Positions 34,193-45,184 are shown, counted from the first letter of the stretch. The stretch is 64,000 nt of DNA from Cymbomonas tetramitiformis (GCA_001247695.2 LGRX02027184.1:18263-82262), one strand, 5' to 3'. Numbers and translations are program-made. Notes: generated by a model not told the origin, from the sequence alone.

Positions 34193-36359
34193 AAGAAATA
34201 GGGGTCTCAAACCGAGAAGTTAAACCGGTTCGATTAAGAAGCTGTCCAGGATGTAGTATAGACGGCACTCGCGAGAAAGAAATCTGCTCCATAAGGAGGG
34301 GGTGATGCCGGAAAATGTGCTTAAGGATGAGTCCCCGAGTATTTTGCAGTTTGAGTTTGGGGAAGAGAACGGGAGCATATCTTAGTAGATCGGCAGGGAC
34401 CATGATTAACAGCTATATTCAATAACCCCCTCCCCCTCCCCCGCCCCTGTGAGGGATCCCGATTAGGAGCCCTAGCCCTCGGGGCAACCATGGCTGGGGT
34501 CGGAGCACCCCGGGTTCCCACGTTTCACCACCATCACTGCCCATTCCGACACCACCGCCACCTTGCTAGCATCAGCTCCGCGACCCTCGATGCCCCCCCC
34601 GACTTATTTTGTGGCCGACATGTTTTCCATCATAGTGCCGTGCCGCTGATGCGTCCATGCTTTGTGGAACGCAAAATGCTTTAGTAGACAGTTATGTATG
34701 TGAGGAACAGACTCTTGTAGCTCGTTTCGAGGGTTCTGCCTTACTCATCGATGTAAATGTTTTATCGTTATTATTATTTCGTCATCCGTGAACATATAAA
34801 CAACATGAATTTATAAATTGGTCTTCTATTTCAGGGTAAATGTAATATCGTAATGAGATATGAATAACACTGATTTACCTATCGAGAGATGTCCCTGATT
34901 TTTCTTATCGATAACTTTTATATCTCGATATCTGCCACAGTTATTTAGGTTATTTACATGATAGGTATTAAAGTATCCCAAGACACCCCAAGTACACCAT
35001 CACAGCCATTCAGACAATCGTAAGAAGTAAGGCATGAAGGCGCCAGTAGTCATTCAGGTAGTCACACGAGTAAGGTCAAACCAGGAGGTGGCACGATGAT
35101 GCCTGAAGATGACGCTGTCTTACGACGACGCTTCGTTGCGATCCGATCCACGCTTCCCCATTTTCAGTCGGTTTCCCCCAAACTGGCTCGGTTTCTTGGC
35201 AACTTGCGCACGGTTTCTTGAATTTATAAGTCGGTGAGTGAGTGGCAATGAAATACCATACCGATGTTCTGTCAATCTCGGAAATACATCTTTGCCGAAT
35301 TTGAAGTGTCGCAATACCAGCTTACTAGGATTGATGCTGATCACTTGTTCAAATTTGAATGGAACTGAATTCAGATTTGAATTTGAAGACTGTGTCGTCC
35401 CCGATCTCGATAATTCCATATATCGATATTACGTCCAGAGTTGTGGCATTTATCGATATCGATCCCTGATCCCGTATCGATTAATCGAAATGGAAATTCC
35501 CCCCAAAAATGGTATCGAGAAATATGAAAAGTACAGTTATCGAGAGATATGATAGCCAAAAACAATGCTATCGAGAGATATCGATGATAAGTAAAAAATA
35601 ACTATCGCGGAGAGATATGATACGTCCGATATACCGATATAGTTGGCTACTATCCGGTAATCCTTGTGAGAGGACCAAATTCGCTCTTGGTCCTCTCACA
35701 AGGACCAACTTTTCAAAGAATTTTTCGGGCATTCTATTGGACTCCGGAGTGCATATCCCATAGAATATATAGTAAAATTGGGACCTAAACTAAGTAGGCC
35801 GATTGATGTGCCATAGCATCAGAATCTCCTCAATATATCTGCACATAGGACATTTGTTCAAAGTACCCTACGATTTTCAAAGTAGACGATTTTCAAAAGT
35901 TTCAAAAGACGACTCGAAAATATGACGCCCCTTCGTTATTTTTTACCAATAGTATATCGACCTATGGAAGATGCAGATAAGTTCTAATCGAAGCGTATAG
36001 ACATATACCAATCATATTTGGGACATCTCGCGAGTTGGAAGTCATATACAGTATTGGTTGTGCCAGGCTGCAATCACACACCCTACACGTGTTTAAAAAT
36101 AAACATTTTTTATTTGGGGGCAGAAAATGCTTTTCCCCTTACAAATTTAGGACACCTGTACCCGGCATGTACCCGGCATGTACTTGGACAAGGTACATAT
36201 GTACCTACCCACTCCCAACTTGGGGCCCAAAACTCAGTGAAATTCCAAGTTGTAAAAAAGTGCAATATTTTCACATATATGTCAAGGCCATAAGTGACTA
36301 AGACATCCTTGACCAGTTTCGATGTAAACTATTGAGTTATTCCTTCATAAATATACCGA
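34193..36359. other. AT-rich intergenic DNA; ATCGATAT-type repeats and one hairpin
   Basis: Clusters of TATCGAGAGATATGAT-like motifs occur at about 34870-34930 and 35400-35640. A perfect 16-bp stem hairpin (CTTGTGAGAGGACCAA, loop ATTCGCTC) is at 35663-35702. No gene is recognised. Confidence 0.4.
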
Positions 36360-36720
36360 CCCAAAAACAGGACTGGCGTGTACCTACGTGTACCTACGTG
36401 TACCCCGTGAACGGGTACACATGTACGAAATCGGTACATGCAGGGTGCATGTGTACGCAATCGATCGCGTACACATGTACCCAGCATGCACCGGGCGGGG
36501 TCATGTAGGTACATGCCGGGTACATGGTTCCTCGTACACATGCACCCAACGTGTACCATATGGTACATGCTGAGCACATGTACCAGACATGTACCAAATG
36601 GCAGACTAGTGCATGCTGGGTACATGTGAACGCACCCCCTTAGTACGACTTGAGTACATAGTTACCCCACGCGTGTTATATATGGCGTGCACGTGTACCG
36701 ACAATGTACCATGTGTCAAT
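36360..36720. repeat. GTAC-rich palindromic repeat region
   Basis: Many close copies of GTACACATGTACC, GTACATGCxGGGTACATG and relatives. Related sequence fills the introns of the neighbouring minus-strand gene (about 37250-37390 and 37720-37860). Frames through it are repeat-derived. Confidence 0.75.
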
Positions 36721-36782
36721 TTAACAATTCACCATAACAAAAACGATCATTATATATAATTACATTTACCTATGTTTGTCTA

Positions 36783-37940
36783 TCATGCCTCATTGTCGCT
36801 GGGATTCTCATCTCGGACAAATTGCTCAAAGAAGTCGGCTAGCGGATCTAATACCGCCACCGAGATTTCCATGCAAGGATGCTTTCGAATCACCACTTGA
36901 GAAGCAATCTCCTCGGCAAGCATAAACGGTTCTTTTCGATCGGATTCAGTGGCCGGACTCTCTGGGTCCTGGACGTAGAAACACTTCGAAGCACTATCCG
37001 CTCCTATGATGGAATGCCTCGCACTCAAAGCGGCCGTTAAAGCTTTAGTTGGCTTCTTAAGCCACGAAACCTTGACAAACACGCACGGTCTTCCTCCAAG
37101 CTCTACTCGATAGATGTCATCCACCCGGGCGAACCTGGAATATAACCACCCACCCCACCCCACCCCCTCCCGACATCAAGCACGCATGTACGCATCACAT
37201 CGATACCAAATCAGTCTCGCACCGCTCGGATCGTGCAGGTTCGGTGTTCACTACTGCACACTGGTACATGCGCACCTAACACGCACCCATCATAAAGACA
37301 TGGCGGGTACACGTGTACCCACATGTTCCCATTGTAGGTGTGCATGTACCGTTCGTGTACGGGTACTAGTGGTACATGTGTACTCACCGGTCTGTTTGTT
37401 CCTTTGGTTTCTCGATACCTTTCGTCCGCATTCTCTCGACGTAAAAAGATTGGAAGTAACATTGCATTGTATTGAACATTTTGTCCATGGATGCGGTCCG
37501 GAACTTCATCCTATCCACTTGCACTCGATTGAACTTGCGGCATCGAGGAGGGCAACCTTCGAGTAGAGCGCGCTCATACTCTGTGTATTGTCTTCCCAAC
37601 CATGGGGTGGGGTCCAGGTCGATGTGCACCTTGTACTTGGCGGTACCCGGTGCCTTTGACCTGAAGGTGCGCCGTCTGCAAACAACACATGGCGCCTAAG
37701 CACTACGGAAATGCCGTGGACGTATGTACCCGCCGTGCACTGCATCACGGGTGCAGGCGGGGTACGTGTGTACCGTGCCAGCACTGGAAACGGTTGCGAC
37801 CGGGTGCACACGTACTGACCTATGGTACATGGTTGGTACACATGTACCCGCAATGCTCCACATGCGACTTACTTGGAGATGAGGTGGTTATAGTTCTCCA
37901 CGAGTTCCTCGAGATTTATGTAGTGCTGGATATTGTTCGG
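36783..37940 (-). CDS. Three-exon minus-strand gene resembling the C-terminal part of CACTA transposase-associated proteins (partial)
   Basis: Exons on the minus strand: 37940-37873 (acceptor GCAGCCTTAG, donor CCAA|GTAAGT), 37675-37388 (acceptor TTTGCAG, donor ACCG|GTGAGT), 37134-36783 (acceptor TATTCCAG, stop near 36783). Split codons agree at both introns (2+1 nt each time), which is strong internal support. The last exon reads ARVDDIYRVELGGRPCVFVK, then W, then a stretch with FYVQDP and KEPFMLAEEIASQVV. This recalls the DUF4216-type region of plant En/Spm (CACTA) element proteins. The similarity is by eye. Earlier exons lie upstream and are not found, so this is a 3' part. Both introns consist largely of GTAC-rich repeats. 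Confidence 0.5.
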
Positions 37941-37949
37941 CTAAGGCTG

Positions 37950-38891
37950 CAGAATTACCGGTAATTTGAAATCGGGGGTCGGTAATTACCGGTAATTACC
38001 GGGTAATACTTTTGATGGTAATACCAAAGTATTACCACCAGCACGGCGTGAGGCAACTTTTGCCCTGAGCATACGATCTTCGTTCTGTAAAGTCCTACGG
38101 GCTTCCTTTTTATTATAGAACATGTTAAGTGCGTATTATCTTGTCTACGAAGCCATACATGTGCGCAACCGGCGCAACTAAAATGCAGATAGTACAGACA
38201 GACAGTTACACGGACACATCCTACATAGATAGAGCACGTTACAGTAATCGCCCATATTTAAGAAAACAGGGATTTTGGGCCAGCCAGCCGTACTCATCGA
38301 GTTGGGCACCCTACCCCGCCGGCACCCCCATTTTCTTAGCTTAACACTCGCCGAGAGAAAAGCCGGCCACCGTACTCATCGAGTTGGGTACCCCCAAACC
38401 GGCCGCTTCTTAACGTCGGGTTTTCTTAAAAGTGATGAGTGATTACTGTATGGCGTCCTATACGGTTGTAACATGTGAAAACCGACGTCACCATCGAATT
38501 TGGCATGGTCGAAAATTGTTTGCAAGGATCTCTCGTCGCAGGGACCTGCTCCGTGCGTCGCCCCTTAGCACGCTCCGCGCACACTACCGCCGGGCGCTGC
38601 CAGCAGGCCTGCATATATGGAAATTCCCCAAATTTCGCTACAATTACCTAAATTTATTTCGCAAATTTCGCATGGAGGCCCCTAAACTTCTCGTGAATTT
38701 CTCCGAAGTTTGGCCCCTCTAAAATAACAACCCAAATTACGCATAAATTTCCTGGAGTTTTAAAGGGTTATACCTGATACGTATGATAGCTTGAGATGAC
38801 GGCATTATTGAACTCCTCTACACGTGACACGAAATTACGGGACGAATGGATAAGCGAGGCGGAGTAAATCCGGGAGTTGGGGGGTTAGTAC
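37950..38891. other. No gene recognised; short direct repeat
   Basis: TACCGGTAATTACC-type motifs lie at 37955-38040. Two copies of CCGTACTCATCGAGTTGGG occur at about 38288 and 38370. Otherwise AT-rich with short frames. Confidence 0.4.
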
Positions 38892-39412
38892 TCGCCTTTT
38901 CTGCGAAGGCGAGTAATCGAAAAGAAAACCCCTGCGGACCACTTCAAGTGCAAGATCCGATGCGAAACGGCAACAACGAGAACATTAGAAGGGCTTGAGG
39001 AAATACATGGGGCTGTATAAAAGTACAGCCCCTGTATTATAGGGTTCAGCCCCTGTATTTTCTGCGAAGGCGAGTAATCGAAAAGAAAACCCCTGCGGAC
39101 CACTTCAAGTGCAAGATCCGATGCGAAACAGCAACAACGAGAACATTAGAAGGGCATGAGGAAATACAGGGGCTGTATAAAAGTACAGCCCCTGTATTTT
39201 AGGGTTCAGCCCCTGTATTTTCTGCGAAGGCGAGTAATCGAAAAGAAAACCCCTGCGGACCACTTCAAGTGCAAGATCCGATGCGAAACAGCAACAACGA
39301 GAACATTAGAAGGGCTTGAGGAAATACAGGGGCTGTATAAAAGTACAGCCCCTGTATTTTAGGGTTCAGCCCCTGTATTTTCTGCGAAGGCGAGTAATCG
39401 AGTTGGAAGCAC
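38892..39412. repeat. Tandem repeat, about 160-bp period, with internal hairpin
   Basis: A bit more than three copies (CTGCGAAGGCGAGTAATCG at about 38900, 39061, 39221, 39381). Each contains a 12-bp stem hairpin, ACAGGGGCTGTA and TACAGCCCCTGT around TAAAAG. The unit is nearly invariant. Confidence 0.9.
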
Positions 39413-39639
39413 CTAGTAAAAGCGCTAATGTTTTAAGGCACATTGCGTAACGACCGAAAAGAATGATTGGATAACGCACGAACGCACCCTTCGTTTGCGT
39501 TCCTCCCAGAAGAAGAAGGGAGCGAAGGCGTGCTAGTAGAAGATTCTTCTTGCGCAAGAAAGATCATGTGCGGTAAAGGAACGAGGGACTTAAGACAGCT
39601 AGATTAAGAAGGGAAAATGTGTTGAACGTAATAAAAATA

Positions 39640-40700
39640 CATGCGAGAGGGTACGTAGGTGAAGCAAGCGCGCATGCGGAAAACTTCCGCCCCTTATTTT
39701 TTCATCGTATAGTACGACTTGGTAGCGTCCCTCTGCAATGCGCCAGATAAGGTCGCTCACCAGCCGGAAGTGTTCCGTGCGATGGTGCTGCGTGCCCGGG
39801 AGCTCCTCCTTCAGCGCTCGCAGGTACTCGCACCGACGGTACTCCGCTCTGAGTGCCTGGAGGAAGATTCCTGGTTCCACGACCCCGGTTTGGTCGCGCA
39901 CCTAGCTGCGGCTGCTCCTTCCGTCAATACATCTGGGTGTGAAGGGGGATTGCGGCTGCGCTGAGGTCGACTGTGGTTCCTGCGTGGCTTGACCAATACT
40001 ACCAAGACTGGCCAGAGGAGTGGTGGTTCGAGTAATCCCTCTCGATGGCCTCGTTCTTCCCCTGGTGTCGAGAAGAGTCGCGTGGGTTCTCCCTGTTGGT
40101 CGACGCGGGGGATGATCTCCACGATATCCATTCCGTACTCTCGTAGGAGTGGTCCCCACGATGCCTGAGGAAAGTCGGGCAGGAGGAACATGGCTGCGGT
40201 GCTGTCAGGTGCCTGGCGCGCCTCCGCGTCGTAGTGGCGGAGGATGGCGTCAATGGTGACGTCTGGATCCTTCGGAGAAAGGTGGATTGCACCAGACGAT
40301 TCTCCCTCTACATTGCTCCTTCAGGCAGTCCGTCCAGAAAGTCTCCACCTGCCGATTTCTTCCCATGATGGCGTCGCAGCACGCGTCCACTTGAAAATAT
40401 CCTCCCAGGAGCTTGGAGTACTTGCTCTGCAGACGTCGGTCCTCCGTTTGCTTGAGCTTCCAATCCTGTTTGTCCACTACGGGGTCTCCTGGTTGTGGTA
40501 CAGGGGCTCGATGAGCTTCCTGGGGAGCGATGCTTGGCACTGGGGTCTCCTACAGCACTGATTCCGCGTCGGAGAAGGGGCTCTCATCGAGTGGTGATGA
40601 CGGGTCGTGCTCCTTCTTATCCTCGTGAACCATGGCCCGCTGCTTCTGCGCTCGCGTCTGCAGTCCCAGGGTGGCTGGAATGGCCTCCATTTTGACAAAG
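39640..40700 (-). pseudogene. Decayed Ty3/gypsy pol fragment with a Dam-like adenine-methyltransferase domain
   Basis: The minus strand carries, in order and in shifting frames, peptides matching the polyprotein at 46570-53748. About 40440-40250 has FQVDACCD, GRNRQ, FWTDCL and VWCNPPF, versus FDVDACCD, GRNRQ, FWTDCL and VWCNPPY. About 40191-40050 has VEIIPRVDQQGEP versus VEVIPTHDDKGEP. About 39880-39690 has LRALKEE and RYQVVL versus LRALKAE and RYQLVL. At least two frameshifts separate these. The NPPF form of the methyltransferase motif is kept. The fragment stops before the integrase zinc finger. It is an older relative, not a copy, of the intact element and shows that the methyltransferase-bearing lineage has been active more than once here. 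Confidence 0.7.
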
Positions 40701-40825
40701 GTGTCTGCGGCGTTGTGTCACAGACAGGTCGGGTGTCTCTGCCCACCAGAGTCCGTTGATGCAAGTGAGCTCCCCCACCACAGTCGGTGGGCTGACGGGG
40801 GAGAGGTGATATTGGTCCAAGATTT

Positions 40826-40905
40826 CGTCCGTCCGTCCGTCCGTCCAAGACAAAATTCTTGGACGGACGGACAGACGGACGGACGGACGGACGGACGGAC
40901 GGACC
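40826..40905. repeat. GTCC/GGAC tetranucleotide inverted repeat
   Basis: GTCCGTCCGTCCGTCCAAGA faces ATTCTTGGACGGACGGACAG across a short AAA-containing centre, forming a hairpin of simple repeats. Frames across it give Pro-Ser-Val-Arg repeats and are not genes. Confidence 0.8.
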
Positions 40906-40924
40906 AAACATTCTTAACATTCTG

Positions 40925-41042
40925 AGATTTTCTAAATTAGGGCTCCCATACTTAAGCCCAAACTTAAGTAGTGTAACGCGTCGGCCCGCGTCGACGCCTG
41001 CGTTTTCCCATACTTTGACAATCGTATACGATTGTCAGACTT
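40925..41042. repeat. Fragment of the foldback-element terminus plus one palindrome
   Basis: CCCATACTTAAGC and CTTAAGTAGTGTAACGCG match the outer part of the inverted repeats at 4030-4762 and 6205-6946. Next comes TTTTCCCATACT and one copy of the GACAATCGTATACGATTGTC palindrome (about 41017-41036). Confidence 0.6.
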
Positions 41043-41065
41043 GAGTTCATTTCGTTTGCTTACAG

Positions 41066-42616
41066 CAGCGGATGCGGAGGCTCCTGAGGAAGTAAGGCAC
41101 TTCGAGAAAATTGTGCACAATCTGGAGACCGACTATCTCAGTCTATTCGATAGTGGTCCTGATGACTACAAGAAGTGGGTGAAGAACAAGTTCATGCGAA
41201 TGCAGCTTGTCGTGGTGGATGGCCAGCATCGCTATGATGCCTGGCTTGACCTTGTCCTGGACGCAAGGAAACGTAAAGCATTCTGGGAGGGTACCGGGAC
41301 CTGTTCCAAGTCCTCTCTGGAGGGGTTGGCCACAACGATTACAATTCTGAAGAAAGAAACACCTGTTTGTGTTTTGGTAAGTAACCCTGGTATGCCATCG
41401 TTTGTTTCATTATCATTAAAATAACACGTTTACATGAATGAATATTTTACAAGTTTCGGTTTGAGCAGAGCCTTATCGGGACACAGACGAACACCGACCA
41501 AACAGAAAGTCATGTTGACTCCCACGAACACGATAAATGAATTTTGCTGTTGAATATCGCCGACGCCTCAGACGCACAACTGCAGCATCTTACCCAGTTT
41601 CCAGTAAGGCAAGCTAGTGCCAAGAGTAACGCTTGGTATCGGAACAATCTGAGCGATACGACCGCCGCGGCCTACTCGAACGAGCTTTCGAGGATTCAGG
41701 ATCATTCGGCAAAAGTAGCCCTCCTCCAATCGCGCGAGCGGGATGCGCAAAAGGTATGAATCTTCGGCGCTCTCTCATGTGTCCGGATGTTCGGCTCTCA
41801 CCCACGCGTGACAATCGTATACGACTGTCAAGCTTTGGCGCTAGCCTCGGCTCTGACTCACGTGTGACAATCGTATACGATTGTCAAGCTTTGGCGCTAG
41901 CCTCGGCTCTAACTCTCGTGCGACAATCGTATACGATTGTCAAGCTTTGGCGCTAGCTTCGGCTCTAACTCACGTGTGACAATCGTATACGATTGTCAAG
42001 CTTTGGCGCTAGCTTCGGCTATAACTCACGTGTGACAATCGTATACGATTGTCAAGCTTTGGCGCTAGCTTCGGCTCTAACTCACGTGTGACAATCGTAT
42101 ACGATTGCCAAGCTTTGGCGCTAGCTTCGGCTATAACTCACGTGTGACAATCGTATACGATTGTCAAGCTTTGGCGATAGCTTCAGTTTTCTGCCACGCG
42201 TGACAATCGTATACGATTGTCAAGCTTACTAGCTTCGGCCCCCTGACTTACGTGTGTCCAACGTGTCTTGCTTGCAGATTTTGCGGTTGCTGGATACAAA
42301 ACTGGGAGATGAATGGCGGAAGGAAGCCCTGGAGTTCAAGAACTATCCGAAAGAACTGCAGCCTGTTCTTACCCTAGAGGCTGTAAGCACCTCGCTATCA
42401 GCCTTAGGGTTTGATGTACGATATTTTTTCTTTGTTATTAAAGTGGCGAAGAAAGGAATAGCAGTGGATGATGTGGACGAACGGAAGGAGGTATACCAGA
42501 AATATGGGATCAGTTGCAAGGGCAAGTTTTTGACTGGCACTGAGTTCAGCACGTATTGTCATCGTCTTGGTTTCATCAAGGATGTCATCGAATCTGCCAA
42601 GGCCAGGTTTGCATGT
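41066..42616 (+). pseudogene. Gene with a DGQHR (ParB/DndB-type) motif, disrupted
   Basis: Three exons fit by splice sites and phase: 41066-41376 (acceptor TTTGCTTACAG, donor TTG|GTAAGT), 41469-41753 (acceptor TTTGAGCAG, donor AAAAG|GTATGA), and 42278 to about 42616 (acceptor CTTGCTTGCAG). Exon 1 encodes MQLVVVDGQHRYDAWLDL. The VDGQHR signature is known from ParB-like and DndB/DGQHR-domain proteins, which act on DNA or nucleotides; its role here is unknown. With these sites, exon 2 contains an in-frame TGA at 41538-41540, and exon 3 runs into antisense retroelement sequence at about 42617. A later phase-0 acceptor (CTGCAG, about 41584) would avoid the TGA but is weak. The first exon(s) upstream are not found. 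It could be a broken host gene or a gene carried by a mobile element. Confidence 0.45.
41805..42240. repeat. Intronic array of the GACAATCGTATACGATTGTC palindrome
   Basis: Eight to nine copies of a unit of about 55 bp: CACGTGTGACAATCGTATAC, the rest of the palindrome, then AAGCTTTGGCGCTAGCTTCGG. It fills almost the whole intron between exons 2 and 3 of the DGQHR gene (41754-42277). Confidence 0.9.
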
Positions 42617-42905
42617 CTAAGGCGGGTCTTCACTCTTCAGTCGCTGCTTGCCATTGAACTTCAGGTGCTGAAACAACTGCCGAAGGAGCAGACGGGGGAT
42701 AGGATACACTGTCGTCGCTGCTCCAGCACCTGGTTGACCAGGATGTGGACCTGATTGAGCTGTATCTGGGTGTGTGCCAGAAGCCCATCTGCAGTCACAA
42801 GGGGTGGTCACAGTACATCGCAGGAGGGGTGTGAGAGGAGGGCTGTTGGTCCATATACAAGTGGGTTTCATATACCTCTCACCATACATGCAGTAGGTGC
42901 ATGAT
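42617..42905 (-). pseudogene. Fragment of retroelement C5-methyltransferase C-terminus
   Basis: The minus strand encodes TYCMYGERYMKPTCIWTN, CRWASGTHPDTAQSGPHP and VYPIPRLLLRQLFQHL. These match TYCMYGTQYMKPTCIWTN, CRWATGAHPETAQLGPHP and VYPVPALLLRQLFRHL at the end of the 46570-53748 polyprotein, including a stop at a similar place. Only the last roughly 90 residues are present and the catalytic PPC region is missing. It abuts the third exon of the DGQHR gene head-on. Confidence 0.8.
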
Positions 42906-43125
42906 GGCCGCCAAGAAATTAACCAAACTGCCGATCAACACTCAATTTTTGAAATTTGACCACCAAAAACCGCATTGCACTCTGGAAAGCATATTTCTTT
43001 GTTCACCACGACTTCCACTGCTACGATGAAATGTTTTTCTGAGTGTTCTGGGGGAATTTGCCCAAATTGGACAGATTTGACTTCCTCGACGGTCAGATTT
43101 CCACTTTTCAACACTCAATTTCAAC

Positions 43126-44445
43126 ATGATGCAAAACGCCAACACTGGACGCTCACCTCCAACGTCGCCTACGTCGACTCCCAGGCGTACAAGGGGACGA
43201 CAGGCCAGTCAGCGCAGCACGAGAGGTGCTGCAGCCACTGGAACCACTGGCAAGGGGGCGAAGGGCACCTACAAGGCGCCCTCTCCGGGTCAGCCGCCGC
43301 AGGCTGCGACAGCGGCAGGTGCGCCAAGCTTCCAGATACCCAAGAAGAAGTCGACCTTGTCAGCTGCTGCTCCTGAGTTTAACAGCATGACTCCTCTGGT
43401 TCTGGATTCTGGAACAACTTGTGTGACACCTCCCCTGGAGGAGGCTGTAACGGTACCTAAACAGCGCCCTAATCCGCCCCTGCGTCATGCAAGAGCGGCG
43501 TCACCACGGGTGCTGACTGTTGACACCCCTGGTGCAGGGCGAAACATGAGGGCGACTCCCCAGCGGTATGTCAACTTGACCACCCCTTCCCCTGGCATTC
43601 TGCGACTGCCCGGAAGCCGCGACCTGAGCCCTCCAGCTCCGCGCCAGCGAAGCCCGCCTCGGACTCGAGACCGGACCCCGCCACAGCCGCGCTGCAGGAG
43701 CCCACCGCGGACGCGCGACATGAGTCCTCCAGCTCCAAGACCGCGAAGCCCTTTGACATCCTACAGGACTCCACACACTTGGTCTGGAGCTACGGTGATG
43801 ACCTCCCCGCACGGCCAGCTGCCCACGCCATTCAGCGAGAACGCGCTTCAGGCTGAGTCCGCGGGAGCAGCCTCTGCGGGACAACCTCTACCTGCTGGCC
43901 GACCACCTCGCGACCCGATCGCCGTGCGCGAAATGACCGAGGTCAAACTTTCAGCATGTGAGCAGGACATGCAGAATGAGGCGAATGAGCAGAAACAAGG
44001 ACTTCGCCAATTTCCCTCCCGCTCCGATGTGGCCAACTGGCGAAAGCGCCAGCAGCAGGGTGAGAATCTCGCCTGGACTCCGCGCCCTAACCAAGGGGGT
44101 GTGGGGGCAGCGGGGAGGTCAGAGGACATGCACCAAAGCATTGCTGGCGAACCCATGGCACACTCAATGCATCCAACTCCCTCCTCAACAAGCAACGGGG
44201 AGGTGGGGGCAGCGGGGAGGACAGGTGGCTCCGGCTTGACAGGTGGCCCACGCCACATAAGCATAGCATGTTCGGGGCATTCGCTGACATCGCCGCTTAC
44301 GGAGAAGGTGACCGGTGACTCTCTGACCTCACCGATTACCGATACCGTTACGGAACCTAAGGTGATCGGTGACTCTATGGCAAGGTTATCGGTGACTTTC
44401 GAGTCCGAGATAGACAGCGAGGCAACCTCACTGACGCCTTCACTG
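43126..44445 (+). CDS. Pro/Ser/Arg-rich Gag-like ORF, cut by an LTR
   Basis: The frame opens at ATG 43126 (a second ATG follows directly) and stays open into the LTR that starts at 44446, with a chance stop at 44524-44526. The product is low-complexity and basic: repeated SPPAPRxRSPPRTRD modules (about 43620-43760), a charged helical segment near 43930-44060, and Thr/Ser/Pro repeats (SLTSPLTE, SLTSPITD). The style resembles the N-terminal, pre-protease part of the neighbouring Ty3 polyprotein, but no CCHC knuckle or protease is seen. It is probably a Gag N-terminal remnant of a related element, truncated by LTR insertion. The direct repeat TCAACACTCAATTT flanks its upstream region (about 42930 and 43108). 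Confidence 0.4.
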
Positions 44446-44657
44446 TGTCGCAAACGCGTGCATATGATGGTACAATCTCGGAATCGAACGAACTTAACAC
44501 TCGCGACTGATCATAAGCATCATTAATATCCACTGGTGCCGGTATCTGATCGAGCAATTCTCAACACAGCATAAGATCGTAGAGCTACAAATTTTTTAAA
44601 ATTCTGATACCCTGTTATCAAGCGCTGAACTCTTACATGCAAGCCCAGATTCCAACA
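44446..44657 (-). repeat. 212-bp LTR copy A (same family as the minus-strand element)
   Basis: On the minus strand it begins TGTTGGAATCTGGGC and ends GCGACA. It is the uninterrupted twin of the LTR split between 45185-45256 and 54630-54774, with about one difference (CAAATTTTTT versus CAAAATTTTT). Its 5-bp flanks do not match each other. Confidence 0.8.
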
Positions 44658-45184
44658 TGAAAAAGTATGAAAACAGCAGTAAAATATATCCATCAAAATT
44701 GATATTATATCACAAATACGAATTATTGTGTGTACAAAAGCTGTGAGCAGAACTGTCTTAGCACTCTAGCACTGGCACGCGAACAGCCACCTAGTACTTG
44801 CGAAGGCAAAACAATAATGAGTCCACTAGCCTGACCTTCGGTCAGAGTCTACTTATATCTCAATGTCCTGTCACATTTCTCAAAACTGTAACGGGTTCTA
44901 GCCCTTAAATCTTCATCTGGCCAATGGAAAATCATTATCCCATGCCAGCTCTAACAATGTTACCGTTTACCGCATTCTGACTGACACGTCAGCGGCAAAG
45001 GAGTCACTGCCATCTTCGTCTTATCATTCCCTGGTCACCTGATGGTGACTATATCTTCTCTGACAAGTCTGCATCTCACAGATGGTCATCTTCGTGAAGC
45101 CTGTCATGCTGTCACCACTGTCATGCGTGTCACCAGCTGAACAAACCCGGCGCGGTACCATGAGAAGCCGGCGTTTGTTACAGC
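44658..45184. other. 527-bp spacer between two 212-bp LTR copies
   Basis: No ORF of note. It has neither a polypurine tract next to copy A nor a clear tRNA primer site next to copy B, so it is not an obvious miniature retroelement. It could be flanking DNA, part of a longer LTR, or the remains of an internal region. Confidence 0.4.

Noticed and set aside
36329..36629. Cys/Tyr/Met-rich ORFs on both strands
   Set aside because: They come from the GTAC-rich palindromic repeat.
40859..40925. Frames encoding Pro-Ser-Val-Arg or Asp-Gly-Arg-Thr repeats
   Set aside because: They are produced by the GTCC/GGAC simple repeat in three frames.
44658..45184. Miniature LTR retroelement (212-bp LTRs around 527 bp)
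   Set aside because: No polypurine tract before copy A and no primer site after copy B on the minus strand, so I kept it only as an open question.
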